The notes under the pieces were generated by a model. That model searched no databases and was not told the DNA's origin. It saw only the letters and a program-made list of their open reading frames with translations. Shown here in pieces: positions 51,436 to 63,299 of a DNA stretch of 64,000 bases (positions are counted from its first letter, which is position 1; each line of letters opens with the position of its first letter). The stretch spans positions 4,435-68,434 of the forward strand of contig KN817606.1 in NCBI GenBank assembly GCA_000827495.1, given 5' to 3'. Both the position numbers and the translations under genes were made by a program. The stretch is from Hypholoma sublateritium FD-334 SS-4. Its lineage: Eukaryota; Basidiomycota; Agaricomycetes; Agaricales; Strophariaceae.

Positions 51436-52944
51436 GCACCAATATGCATCGCGGCCATCAGTGAGACGTTACTGCCAGGAATTCACACCTCGGGTCCAAT
51501 TTCATCGCCTTGCGCCCGGATAAACACCGATATCTACTAAATCCAATGATTAGTTGTCTGCCTGCGTCTGCCCAGGCAGATATAATCCCCGCCAAGAAGC
51601 CGCGGTGACTCCGGCATAGACGGATTGTGTACAGTGGGGGAGGCATAGTAATATTTATTGCTTAATTGTTCTTGGCTAAGGTGTTTTCGAGTTCCCTGGA
51701 AGTGCGGAACTATGACCTACCCATATAGTGTCCACATATCTGCTTAGTTGTCGATGGTCAGCAAGTTCTATTGATACTATCTTCTGCTCCAATACTGTTC
51801 TTTGCTCCACTAGTTCCCTCCTACCGAATCTAAACCGGAGAGAATCCAAATATGATCACCGCTGCTCCAGCAAGTGTGAAACCTATAATTCGGAAGACGA
51901 CAGCAACCGTGCCGTGGCGCCTCTCCATAACTCACTCGTCGCTACTGTCCCCAAGTGCACCACTGGGGCATGGTAGTTCCAGTATCACTACGCGGCTATT
52001 AGGAAAGTAGAATAACAAACTAGAAAGTTATCCAAGGAAATCTTTCATTCACGCTGGGCCCATGTAGACATGGCATTAGACTGCATAGCCAAGAGGGACG
52101 ATTACCCTTGCACTGAAGGACGTGCACTACACAAACATAAGTATGATACTATTTGTACATTCAAAGAAGCTGATGAATTACTCGCGCTGAGACGTCTCCA
52201 CTAACAGTGAGACGTTCACACTCCTTGCTACCCGAGAAGCAAGGCTCGGTGATCTGTGCGGCTATCCGTTTACGTAGGGGCGTGCCCGATTTTTCGGTAA
52301 CCTTTGCGTTCATAAATACTGCTTTACGCAATTGCCAAGCCGCCTACGAACCGTCCTGCCGGGCGACTTAACAAATAAGTTTAGGATCCTGCAATTGATA
52401 CGTTACTTTAATCATTCAGAAGTTCCTCTGATTTCTATGAGATCCAAAGTAAAGCCTATCTGCACTCGCCGAAGTTATGCATCATCATTGATACTTACCG
52501 GCAGAAGGGCACTGACTTTGCACTGACTGCGCCACTACATACACGAGTCCAAATGCCGTAACCGGTATAAGAGGACAGTGCGCTTGTTCTGCAGCCTTCA
52601 GTCCTCTCTTTTCGACCAGATGTTTTATTTATCTTTCTTTGAATCTTACGGACGCGGCCAATCGGAGATTTGAACTACGTCAGACTCCAAGCAGGGCTTC
52701 CACACCGGAGTGCTGTGAACTTTGAAGTAGTGCTATGGGTAACGGATCAATGTGACGGAGTACCACCAGTTTGGAAATAAACTAAGAGCATCAATAAGGT
52801 TACTTATTGTATCTGCATTGCATGTTAGTCTACAAGCCATTAGTGGTACTTGCTTTAGCAGACAATTTCCCATATTTAGTAGTCTCTGATGCGCCATCAC
52901 TCGATCATCGGGATGTTGGGGCGCGGGGCGGCGGCAATACTATA
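51436..52944. other. Intergenic, no gene seen
   Basis: 1.5 kb with no ORF above 82 codons and no recognisable element. Possible degenerate transposon sequence. Confidence 0.35.
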
Positions 52945-53030
52945 TCGGGTATGGTGTAACGGCTAACATTGCCGCCTCTCATATCATAGGAGTGCTCGCG
53001 GCAGCTCGGGGTTCGATTCCCCGTACCCGA
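52945..53030 (+). tRNA. tRNA-Glu(CTC): tRNA-Glu (anticodon CTC), intron-containing
   Basis: A cloverleaf can be drawn. The acceptor stem TCGGGTA pairs with TACCCGA at the end. The D-arm includes AACGGCTA. The anticodon stem is GCCGC with GCGGC, and the loop CTCTCA puts CTC at positions 34-36. The T-arm CGGGG-TTCGATT-CCCCG is perfect. About 14-15 nt (TATCATAGGAGTGCT) between positions 37 and 38 is the usual place for a nuclear tRNA intron. CCA is not encoded, and TCTTTT a few bases downstream can terminate Pol III. The mature length is then about 72 nt, normal for tRNA-Glu. Confidence 0.9.
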
Positions 53031-54733
53031 ATCTTTTGCATGTCAAAATTTCATCCTCACCTGAGGGACGGTCACTGCTAAGTTCTAAGTTCTAACTGGA
53101 CCCAGGACAGCGCCGACCGGGCAGCGAACTACTTAGTAGTAATCTTCAATGTTCATTAACTTTTTTATGTTTTTGAGCACCACGATGCGCTTACACCCCT
53201 CGGACCGAGCGACGGCGCGGCTGGTTAAGCAAGAGTGGCTTCAATCCAGAATCCAACATTCCGACACATTTTACTCTCCCGACTCCACCTTCGTCAATCA
53301 GAGACAGACCATGTATATCATCCTATGGTATGTAATATACACCTCTGCCTAATGCACGGCCTTAGGATGCTTATGGCTATCGCCCAGCGCAGCACCCATA
53401 TTTGCGTATGCACATGCGCCACTGCACGCGCATCGGGTGGGGCGAAGTACAGCGCGGCACTGTGAACCATGTTGGTAGGGCACGACGCAATGCGCACGGG
53501 CCATGCGTGTGATCGGCCATCGACGCGCGTTGACGTTGAAGGGTATAAGAGGCAACCAACCTATAATCTGCGCATCACCATACGAGCGCGGACGAGGGCT
53601 TGTTGAATATTGGAACAGGGCGGGCTTGCCTGCGTGCGAGGGCACGCATGATGCAAGAAGACGGCCGGAAAACATCGACTGGCCCCCGTCCGGGCACACG
53701 CAACCGTGAACCGCCGACCCCTGCCAAACATAGAACAATGCAGAGGAAACACGCGTAATAAAGAATGAAAGCAAGCGCCGGGAGAGGGGGAAATAGGTGG
53801 CGATATAAGAAGATCGCGAATAGGCTGCCTGGAGCGCAGAGCGTGGATGAGGTCGAAGGTAGGCTGTAAGCACAAGAGAAACAGCGGTGCGCAGATACCC
53901 GAGCGTCTTGTCTGAAGGGAGCGTGGTAGGGGACATATGTGGCGTGGACGAGGTGTATTGGAAAGTGAATCTGCACCGCGTCATATCGCTGAAGCAAGCA
54001 GGCCGCGCGTGCGAGCGGAAGAGGATAAATTCGATCATTACACCGGTGAACGCCTGCTCGCATGCTCGGGCACATGAGTAATCGCCATCCCGCGGGTGTC
54101 AGCGCACCATTCAGGCCGCCAGGCGGGCACAGGCTAAGCAGATAGCGATCGAAGCGACGGACAGCTATGCGCTAAGTATGCACGTACTACGCAATACTGC
54201 GTGCTTTCGAGGGGGGTAGGATGCAGGCAGTCATGGATTTGGATGGAGGGCACGCGACAGTGGGCGGGGTGCATTCGTCCGCGCGTAAGGACACGAGAGC
54301 GACGGCCAGATAAACACCCCGCAGGCTTGGTAATCTTCGACCGGATGCGCGGGCAGTGTCTTATTCACGTTGATGGCTTTCTGAACCGGCATACGTAGTG
54401 CGCATTCTTAGACATGCCTGGTAGGCGAAGAGCAAAATAATCAGGCTCGGAGGGACAGCGCGACATGGACTGATACAAGTCGCAAGCGCGAGGGTGGTAC
54501 GCTTCACGAATGGAGAAGTTGGGCAAACAGGCAGGTGGTAGACGGTGGAATGTCAATTTCTCGGAAAATGAGAAGAAAAGAAAATCGCTGACAGACCACG
54601 TTGGATGGACGGGCAAAACGAAAAGGTGTGCGTTGTATTCTGGTGACCATTGAGACGTGTCAGTATGCGCATACACGACTATGATTTGGGATTACTTACG
54701 GGCTATAGTCTAAGTATATGAGCCATCCCATAT
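53031..54733. other. GC-rich intergenic stretch, no supported gene
   Basis: Overlapping minus-strand frames of 229 and 166 codons (53349-54075) have no domains, mixed hydrophobic text and no clean introns. They may be part of an unrecognised gene, but I cannot support one. Confidence 0.3.
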
Positions 54734-56388
54734 CTAGCACATATTGTCACCCTGAAACGCTTCAGACAACGCGTTCCTCAGTAGGCGTGTTTGCATGATT
54801 TCCTCGAGCTGAGGCCAGCATTGAACAGGAGGGCAATTGTCGTTTCTGTCCCTGTATTTGTGCAGAAGCTCGTCAAAAAAGCTCCCCGCTGCGCTCATAT
54901 GCAAGATTCCGGCGATGGAAGCGTGAATGGCGATATATGAAGGGTTAGGAAGGGGGATAGAGCGAATCCCCTTGCGAGAAGTATTCGCGCCGCGGTCGAA
55001 ATCATCAGTTTTATCACGGAATGTGACGTTATCAGGAGGCCTGCGTACATGGCCTACGTTATCAAAGACTTTGACAGAATACACGTTCTCCGCCTGGATT
55101 TTCAATCAGCGAAGCCAAGAAGTCATCGATGGTTTTGCACCTACCTGTGTTTTCTGTAAGCACCAGTGATATCCGTCGAAGGCAAGGCGTGCATTTGATT
55201 CAAGCAAGATACCGTTTGATGCATCGTGTAGTTCGCTGAATGAGTTTTGTAGTGCTGCTGGCGAGAGACAGGTGAAGTCCACGAGTATGTCGAAAGTCGT
55301 AGCAGCCGAGTCCACCTGCAACGAAACACAAGGCATTCAGACGCAGTGCTTCTGCACACAGAAAAGAACAAGTCTTACGAATTCTGATTCGGGGTCGGTG
55401 CAAAATTCGCCAACGCCCCTGCGAAGAATGTGGGTAGCTTTCAGAAAAACTGCTGGAGGCTTCTCCCGTATGGGACGCGATACATCTTCGTATCCCGTCA
55501 GGGCACATTGGTATCCGTCCCTGGCCATTAACTTGTCGAAAGTTAACAGAGTTTTTTAAGGGTAAATGAAAGACCACAAACATCATCTATGAATGAACCT
55601 TCTTTCCTGTAGATTTAGCAGGTTTTGGGGTTTTCTGCGAAATCGTTCTATGGCTCGTTTTGACTACCGTACCAGAGATGTCAGAGCTGAGAGCAAGGTC
55701 TTCACTTGCAACGGAGAGACGTACATATGAAGAGCAGATGAGTCAGCCACGTTATGCCAAGCGCAGAGAGTGCTACAATCTCTGGCACCTTTTCCTGGTG
55801 GCTGCTGCTGCACGCGACGATGGCCGCCGCCACGTATCGTTTTCCGCCTTCGCTGCCACATTCTTCGGCATATACGAGCATGGAGTTCATCACGGCATCA
55901 AGCCTGACGGACGCACTGCAGTCCCTGTGAGTATACACGCTCTGGGGAGTCGGGGCGAACACATCGATCAGCTTTTCTGCGGTCTCTACGAGTGATTGAA
56001 GATCGGCGTCGCCATTTTGAATACGGATAATCTCATCGTGGAGACGCCGGTAATTGATGATTGCATCGGTCGAAGAGACTGGCGGCAGTGGGCTTTGAGA
56101 GGAAGAGGAGCTCACGGAATCGCTACGAACACGTACAACGTGCACAAGGGCCCGGCCCGGCTCACCTACATCATGTCTTCTGCGGTCGCATACCCCGAGC
56201 CAACCCTGAGTCTCATGCGTGCGCGCGCACCTTTTTCTATCATATTGTAATGGACTCGAGCTGTGGCCCCACGCACCGCTCTCCAGGAAGCCCCTCCGTG
56301 CGCATAGTGTTACCGCTGTAGCGTGCGTCCGGGGGGTCGCCTCGCGCGCTTCGTTAGCGCGTCGCAACTTGAAGTACCTAGGCGACAC
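54734..56388 (-). CDS. Agaricomycete HNH-nuclease-domain family protein
   Basis: The 5' part (frame 56388-55702) includes DRRRHDVGEPGRALVHVVRV and INYRRLHDEIIRIQNGDADL. The HNH part lies in another exon near 55528 (MARDGYQCALTGYEDVSR ... ATHILRRGVGEF). The 3' exons give TTFDILVDFTCLSPAALQNS, NGILLESNARLAFDGYHWCL and YIAIHASIAGILHMSAAGSF, ending PPVQCWPQLEEIMQTRL. This is the layout of a large family of fungal proteins with an HNH_2-type domain: C-x-x-T-G, the H in ATHIL and the N in NGILLE. The true start is uncertain because the first codons of the 56388 frame do not look conserved. The biological role of the family is unknown; nuclease activity is inferred. Confidence 0.75.
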
Positions 56389-57014
56389 AGTGATAAGTCA
56401 CCAATGGGTTACTTAACAGAAGGATAAGAAAAAACGACACAAGTAGACAACTTCAATTGAGGGTTAGTACGCCATACGGAAAGGAAATCGGATTAAGACG
56501 CACACTTTCTCAAAACCTCGTTGTAAAATAGAAAAAAAAACATTCGGACTACTTGATGCACGCCCGGAGGCTGGACCCACTGATGGACCTAAATTGGCGC
56601 TGCGTTGGGTTCAATTTGCGCGACCTCGCAGTAGCTTGAAACTACTATGAGCGTGCGAACGCGATGCTGTGGTGATATGTGAATATACAGCGCTTCATAG
56701 GCGGCATTTAGCGAGATGGGGAGCTTCCGGCGCATGGGCTAGCTCTTCACAAATGTATACACTTTGCTAAGGCTAGAGCCTGATCAACTGGAATGGGAAA
56801 GATCGGTTAGAACTACTTCCTTATTCTCTCCCAGATTTTCCCATTTGAGACGCGATTAGAATGTTTCTACATCGATGCCAACACTAAAACAACCCTGCTT
56901 GATTCTATGAAGCACAAACACCTTATCAAAGAAAATCATAGTATTGCAATCACTTTGGCAGCGATTACGATGGACCTCAAAAAAGCACTACATATGCTTG
57001 CAACCCGATGATTT
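56389..57014. other. Intergenic, no gene seen
   Basis: Contains HNH-gene promoter sequence and the 3' flank of the carbonic anhydrase gene. No ORF supported. Confidence 0.35.
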
Positions 57015-58701
57015 TTACAACTCCCAATTTTGAGACACGTCAAGATCCCTCAGATACCCGCTCTCCAATTCGTACACCAAACCATGAATCCACACTCTGC
57101 CCGAGCCCAACGGATGTTCGGGAAGTTGATCTTGGGGGGGAGCTCGGGCTCTGGACCACGCATCTTGAATGGTCTTTGTCTTGGAAAGATTGTTGACTTG
57201 GGTCTTGACATTCTCGTCTATGAGAATTTCGAGGGCTTTGGATGGCTCACTAGGCAGATCGATGGTAGCGGTAAGCTCGGTGAGTGGCGCGAGCCAGCGG
57301 TTAATTGGGGCTTCCACGGGATGCGAGGTCACTGTTTGGATAGGCCTTTTGAGGTGTTCATTCCTGCCAACTGCTTGAAGGCTAGCATAAGCACCGCCGC
57401 ATCGGCTGTGACCGACAACAATGACTTTAAACAGATATATGAATATAATATGAGCATCGTGAATTATAATGAAGGGAGGAAGCCTTACCATGATCGACCT
57501 TCAGCTCATCTACAGCATATTCGAGCACGGACAAAAAGTTTGTGTCGTCGGCAAGAAGTTGACTGCGGAAAGAATTAACTCATGTTTTCACGGAGAGGTG
57601 CTATAGCGCGAACTTTGCTACATTCCTGTGAACAAATATATCCCCAGGACGTGCCAGAGTGATGACCGACTCTGGAACTCTTGAATCTGCGCATCCAAGC
57701 CAAAGAATCTGTATACAGTCAGTCACAACTAAGGTTGGCGGGAACTCTACGGTAGGATTTCAAATTTGCATCGGCCATATGCGCTTCCTATGACTCTCAC
57801 GGCCTCTGGCCGGACTTTCGAGACTTCGATGTGCCTTCCATTCATGATAAATTGTCCCAGTTATCTACCGTCTAGCAGTCAAATGTCCAAAATGTTTGAT
57901 GGGCCGTTTTTTGACGGTATTAAACTTTTACAAGGATGTCTATTTGCATGACTTTATGTTTCTACTTCACCCAAACTTCACCTCGACTTCACTATTTGAC
58001 ACAAATTCAACAAAAGCATGTTCCGAATGCAAGACATTTAATACAAAACAAAAAAAGAGTATGTGATTTTACAAATGTTTTCACTGAATCCCCATGTTCA
58101 GAAAACCAATTTTGTATCTTATTCCAGGCTCTCATATCTTTTTTAATTTCATTATTTATGTTTGAAACATATCATATGTTTACGGAGGATAGTGACTATC
58201 ATAGTATACTAGGATCATATTACATACTTAGAAATTACAGCGTTGAGCAGGTTTTCAGGAAAAAATGAAGTGAAATACAAACATTGAAAGTAAAACATGC
58301 CCAGAAAACACATGTGCGACAACATATGCCCTGCTCAAGCCCTCGGAGATCCTGGACAGGACCTTAGTTCGTAGAAAGCCAAGCAGAGGAGCCCAGAGCG
58401 TATGCGCCCATTGACGAAATAGGATCAGCGGAAATCAAAAATCCTACCGTAGAGTTCCCGCCAACGGTACACAACGCCTGGATAAAAACGAGGAATATTG
58501 CCTCACCCGGGGAGTCTGCCGCATGTAAGCTGAATTTTTGAAAAAATTAGGCTGGAAGCGGAGAACTCCTTCAACCCATTTGGAGTTAGAAATAAGCAAT
58601 GCTCTCAGTGGGTCTAGCGGTGGAGCTTTGAAAAATTCCTGAACCACTTCGATTTCATCGGGGGGCTCCATTGCGGTGGTGAGTAAATTGATTACGGCCA
58701 T
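57015..58701 (-). CDS. Beta-class carbonic anhydrase
   Basis: An exon at 58701-58505 or so encodes [20 protein letters not shown] and [13 protein letters not shown]. After an interrupted intron, the next exon (57711 to about 57616) gives [20 protein letters not shown], with zinc-ligand Cys and the Asp-Arg dyad. Then come [20 protein letters not shown], and [19 protein letters not shown] with zinc ligands His and Cys. The 3' part reads [20 protein letters not shown] and [20 protein letters not shown]. All residues needed for CO2 hydration are present. The intron after SLQAV may be GC-AG, or its 57 nt may be retained in frame. Beta-CAs supply bicarbonate in cytosol or mitochondria and support CO2 sensing. 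Stop at 57015. Confidence 0.88.
57734..58465. mobile_element. 732-bp inverted-repeat element inside a carbonic anhydrase intron
   Basis: The ends GTTGGCGGGAACTCTACGGT (left) and ACCGTAGAGTTCCCGCCAAC (right) are perfect inverted repeats of about 26-27 bp. The interior is AT-rich with no transposase. On the minus strand the flanks read as the two halves of one intron: GTGAGG after QTPR, and TTAG...ATACAG before ILWLG. So the element sits in the intron. I could not identify a clear target duplication, so the superfamily is open. It is likely a MITE. Confidence 0.78.
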
Positions 58702-60173
58702 GATTCTGTGTTATATACCTCATGCGCAGGTCTATCGATGTGATTGAACTTAAATACGTGCTGCCGCATGTGTGATAATCAAAAATCCATGACACCTTAT
58801 CTGCTGAGATATCCCCGCTACCTTTAGGTAGTGGGTCTTAGAATGTGGACCCTGAACAAAATTGGTGGGCCATTTCATTTTTTCCTTTTATGGATTCCTT
58901 TTCTCGCGATCACGTCTCGGAGATTTCGTTCGTCCCACACGTCGTGAACACAGCAGGCATAGATATTCGAAGGCATCCTCTCAATATCTGTAGATTAGGA
59001 GCAAGAAACCCAATATGAGATATATAGTACCTATATAATCAAAATTAACTTTCTTCTAGCCAACTTTCCACTCGAGATTAATATAATATGCCCTGGTGTT
59101 TGGTAGTCAAAATTCCAATATCGCGGCTCGCCTTGCTCAGAGCGCGCACCCCGGACGTACTGACGTACGTCCGGGCTGCGCCAACTCAAGTATTTCTCTC
59201 TAAAATATCCGGTTAGTGTGTTTGATTTTTTTCTAACCAAGGGGTAGCGGGCTATGCCGGTGTCAACCGGCCCTACGGCCTTATTTATATTTCCGGGTTC
59301 TATCATCCGTACAGGTAATGTACTGTCTAGTCCTATATACTGCTGATAAAAGACTTGGGACCACTCATACAACGTCAATTCTCCCAATAATAAATAGGAT
59401 ATTGATACCTAATATGGTCCAATATATACTTGGTTTAAAGGCCATAGCGTCGGTTGGCAGATTCATCTTATGTGAAATTTCATGCCCTAATTTGAGAAAA
59501 ATGACAGCCAGCTTTCAGCCAGCCTCAGCACGAGGCCTTGTGCTGTATGTAAACCAGTGATGTATTTCAAACGGTAAAGTGAGGAATGAGCGGAGCTTAT
59601 GAACGGTGTGATTTGGAAGATGCTACAATCAAGATTATATCAAAAGAAGCTCGCATCTACTGCAGTCTGCTAGTGATTGCCAATTTATATCTGGTATAGT
59701 ATGGTAGAAAATCTGTGGTTAGTCTCGTTGAAAAGCTGGACATAGTTGGAACTTATGCAAGGCACAAGCAAGACAAGTTTGGAAGATTGAGATACAAACG
59801 TGTGTCCATGATATGCGGACGTTATTCCGAGTCCGTGTGGGGTATCAATTTACAGTGACGTCTAAAGATTCATCCTGATACTTGATAGTCTCTCAAATGG
59901 GTATACTGCGACGAGAAGGATCTAGTTGAGAATCACATTTATGGACCAAGAGTGGACAGCCTATTCTGGTGCGAAACCATGATCAAGACTGCTTGCAATT
60001 TTGAGGATTCACCTTTCTATTTTAAAAGGTTCAATTCGAATATTCTCGCCCAAGTTACAGACATGATACTCAGAGTCAGTGATGAGCGCTGAGTACTGAG
60101 TGCCTCAGCCCACGCTTTCGCTGCACTCACTGCATGCATAACCAAATATTTACCAGGAATTATTTGCTTTTTC
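58702..60173. other. Intergenic, no gene seen
   Basis: Upstream of the carbonic anhydrase. Contains a perfect 11-bp inverted repeat around 59150-59175. A 118-codon minus ORF (59031-59387) is not recognised. Confidence 0.35.
59150..59175. repeat. Perfect 11-bp inverted repeat, 4-nt loop
   Basis: CCCGGACGTAC and GTACGTCCGGG are separated by TGAC. It is GC-rich in an AT-rich setting and could form a strong hairpin, or be the footprint of a palindromic binding site or element end. Confidence 0.8.
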
Positions 60174-60328
60174 TTTGATGAAATATTTAAAATATTATTC
60201 AAATTTCTCTGCCTTTGTTACTTGGATAATAATTTGGTAGCCGCCCGATGAAAGGGCTTTGGTACCAAATAATATGCCTCGTATTTCCTTTAAATTTACT
60301 TGTAAAATATTTAAAATATTTCATCAAA
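60174..60328. repeat. AT-rich foldback (about 155 bp)
   Basis: TTTGATGAAATATTTAAAAT at 60174 pairs with the reverse complement at 60291-60328. An inner pair ATAATTTGGTA / TACCAAATAAT surrounds a small GCCC...GGGC hairpin. The nested pairing suggests a very short MITE. Confidence 0.7.
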
Positions 60329-61171
60329 TATCAAACACATAAATCGTTCAAAATATGTGGTTCTGCACATGGTGACTTGAAATTCGACAAAGACAATAAT
60401 TCCCGCACCTCTCGCCACTTTGAATCCCACGCCGACTCGTCGTCACATCGCACCAACACCCAACCGACGCCGCCACTTGTTTTCCCGACAACTCTCCGCC
60501 AGTATTCTGTGTAATCGGACACGGTGCGCAGCATTGCCTCGGCTTCGTACAACATTTTTGTTGTCCGTTTATATTTAGGCGCCCACATCCGGTGACGCAT
60601 TACCTCCTACGGTCCTGAAACTTGCTCTTGCATTATTTCTATTTCCATATATTTCGGATTCAGATTCTAATATATTTTCAATACTAATTCTCTCCATTAT
60701 TTTCAATATGTATATGAAAATGAGAAACGAAATAATGTATTTTATCTCTCATTCCCACTCTCCCTTGTATATCTCTCGTCTCGTATTACAATTAGAAGTC
60801 TTATCTCTTACATTTTGCCTTTCGATACCGCGGACTCATCTACAAGTGAAATGGACCTCAGGAAGGGTTCTATTCGTTGAACCTTCTCAATGGAAGGGTT
60901 TTTTAATTTTTAAGAGCACTCTCCGGTATTTTGTAAAAAGATTTCGTCAACTTATGGGTCTCACACTGTAATTTGAAATGCAATTTAAGAACCAGAACTT
61001 CTATTTGCTTCGCGTTCACTGATTTCTAGCTGAAAACGTTGACGATGATCATTCAGCCCTCTTATCGCTTGTCAAGGGTATTGACAAAAAAAACGCTCGC
61101 TTCCTCTCAGAGTCGGAGGTGGTGAGCCTGACAGAGTGTATGAAAAAGCGCTCAGCGCTCAGTCTCCAATC
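60329..61171. other. Intergenic, no supported gene
   Basis: An 89-codon minus ORF (60331-60600) has mixed charged text but no recognisable family and no neighbouring exons. The rest is AT-rich. Confidence 0.3.
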
Positions 61172-61174
61172 ATT

Positions 61175-61607
61175 AGGGTGTTTCACAGTAGCCGATTTGG
61201 GCCCAACTTGGGTCCCAACTCGCCTTCCAACTTGGCCTCAACTTGACCCCTTTCAGATCAAGTTGGAGGCCAAGTTGGTGATCGTCCGAAATCCGACCAT
61301 TTTTGGAAACACTTCCCCAACTTGAAAATATCTCGTCATTCTGAGGATGTACAGAAAATGTAAGATAATGATGTAGTAGATAACATGTGAGGCTACTGAG
61401 AACTAAAAATTTCACTGCCAAAGTGTAATATCTACAAGAGTGAAAAGGATAATGGCTAGAAATTGGCTGCCGAGTTGGGCGCCAAGTTGGGGCCCGAGTC
61501 GGGCTCCAGAGCCCGACTTGACCCCAACTTGGGTTCCCAACTCGGGTCAAGTTGGGGATCAAGTTGGAGGTCAAGTTGGACCAATTTTGTCTACCGTGAA
61601 ACACCCT
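61175..61607. mobile_element. 433-bp MITE-like element with CAAGTTGG word arrays
   Basis: Ends AGGGTGTTTCAC and GTGAAACACCCT are inverted repeats flanked by ATT on both sides (61172-61174 and 61608-61610), a 3-bp target duplication. Just inside each end lie clusters of CCAACTTGG / CAAGTTGG words, about ten on each side and facing each other. The middle is AT-rich. No protein is encoded. Confidence 0.78.
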
Positions 61608-62274
61608 ATTGCTTGATGACATTCTTCATGCCAAGAGTTATGACATCTATGCCTGAGAATCCTAGGGCTATCGTACACCGGTCCCTGTGTATTATAGGTA
61701 GCGCTAACAGAACCGATGGCTGGGTCTATTTCTGAGGCAGTTTGAACGCGGTCAGTGCTGTCTAATACGCTCGGGAAATTTCATTGATTTGCAGACATCT
61801 ACAGTTCAACAAACTATCAGCTAACAAAGGACCTTTTTACGGGTAATGATTTGCGATGTTCAATTTTCAGGCGACCCTACCCCCTTCTGAGTAGAATACA
61901 GACCTGATGTATCTGCCCTGTATTCCAGAAGATACCACCACATGACGGCAGGCAGTGCAGAATGAAAAATCAGCCTCTCTCTCGCCACGACGCACGGCAG
62001 CGCCGAAGGAAAAATCGGCATCTAGGTCGGTTTTGGTCGCTGTGTGGCGCATCCCGCAAGGCACACTCACTGCCCAAATTGGGTACCCCCGACGCACTCC
62101 AAATGCAGGTCCGCGGCACGTGGCGTCGACACCTACGTTGGAAGCGTGCCCGTGATGTGGTTTGAATTCGCTTAAAGAAAGATCTTAAAAGTCGCTGCCC
62201 TCGTGCCACTTGCCTGCCACCCACCCAGCACACTAAATTCCTTCACCAACACTTCGACTGGACTACCATACGCA
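61608..62274. other. Intergenic, upstream of small paralogue 1
   Basis: No supported gene. Short opposed ORFs at 61867-62233 arise over the same GC-rich stretch and are not recognised. Confidence 0.35.
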
Positions 62275-62706
62275 ATGTCAATTGTACTCGTTGACAATAA
62301 ATCTCTACCGATTGCGCCGTATGTGGGACTACGGCCGCCAGACAACATGGCAACACGCAATAGCAAGAACTTCGTGTATGGCTTTCCGCTTTCTGACGAG
62401 TGGTTTGAGTACCGGTATCTTCACGACCTGGGACCCCCTGTGCCCGACGAGGAGACTATGGCGAAAAGGCGACGTGGCCACCAGAGCAGACTTGTATGTC
62501 ACCTGATACGGGTGTGCGACTGGATGGAAGGGCGGGTGTGCAAGTGTTTCCCCGTTTCTGTACAGACGGCGACCGTATCTTCTTGCTGGTTTCTTATGAT
62601 CGGGACTCCAGGCTGCAGGCCATCCGCAGAGAACGTCGTGAAACTCAGAGACAAAATGAGACTCTATGGCATCAGGGAGATGGCAAACTGGTATCCAAAG
62701 AACTGA
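62275..62706 (+). CDS. Unrecognised 143-aa protein, paralogue 1
   Basis: A single-exon frame from ATG 62275. It is closely related to 63300-63734: both share APYVGL-PP-N, KFVYGFPL-DEWF-(F/Y)RYLHDL, an acidic/basic helix, VC-(D/W)MEG-VCKC-PVSV, CWFL-IG-PGC-PSAE and a W-Y-P-K end. No signal peptide or membrane segment; basic in the middle (KRRRG). No family is known to me. Conservation of the frame, with most differences at the amino-acid level being conservative, supports a real protein. Function is not proposed. Confidence 0.72.
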   Translation: MSIVLVDNKSLPIAPYVGLRPPDNMATRNSKNFVYGFPLSDEWFEYRYLHDLGPPVPDEETMAKRRRGHQSRLVCHLIRVCDWMEGRVCKCFPVSVQTATVSSCWFLMIGTPGCRPSAENVVKLRDKMRLYGIREMANWYPKN

Positions 62707-63299
62707 TGTAAAGAGGTGACTACTGTATTTGTCTCTAAGCCCAGTCGATTTTAATTTCTGTCATGCTCTCAACAGGTATTCTGGAATAGAAGATGTACAT
62801 TTTGTACCCTTCCCAAACCAACGAGACACTTTAAAGTAGTTCATCATCGATACAATCTGAACTCGTAGTATTGCTTGACTGTTGTCTCCAATGTTGTCCG
62901 ACTGCGCGAGTGTCAGGGTATCACCGCATTTTGAGTTATACCTATTAGCTAGCTAAAAGGTCGGCTATGATGTAGTTGTTGCTCCTCACAATGTGGAACT
63001 CGTAATAACTAGTAGCAACGCGTGCGCTTGCCACGGTTCGACCAAAGCGCGCAGTGTTGCAGTTGTGTTTTGCGTTAAGTTGTCAGGCAGATTGTCAAGG
63101 AGACGTGCGTTGGATCAAGTGTACATACGGCGGCTGCGGTGCTCTCCAAGCGCGCACAGACAGGGAATCGGTACGAACTCCGCAAAGCAGGGACGAGCGC
63201 GAACACGAAAAAAAAGTCTCGTGATCGCGTAGTTCAAGTCTATTTGGATGTTGCTTTCCGCCAACTTTCTGCCCACCGTTTGACTGCTCTGCCACACCA
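62707..63299. other. Spacer between small paralogues
   Basis: 593 bp without a gene. The 60 bp before each ATG are weakly alike (CCACC...TTTGACTG / CCAAC...TTCGACTGG), in line with a tandem duplication. Confidence 0.4.

Noticed and set aside
53349..54075. Two overlapping minus-strand ORFs of 229 and 166 codons
   Set aside because: No domain, no conserved-looking motif, no supporting introns; probably chance in GC-rich DNA.
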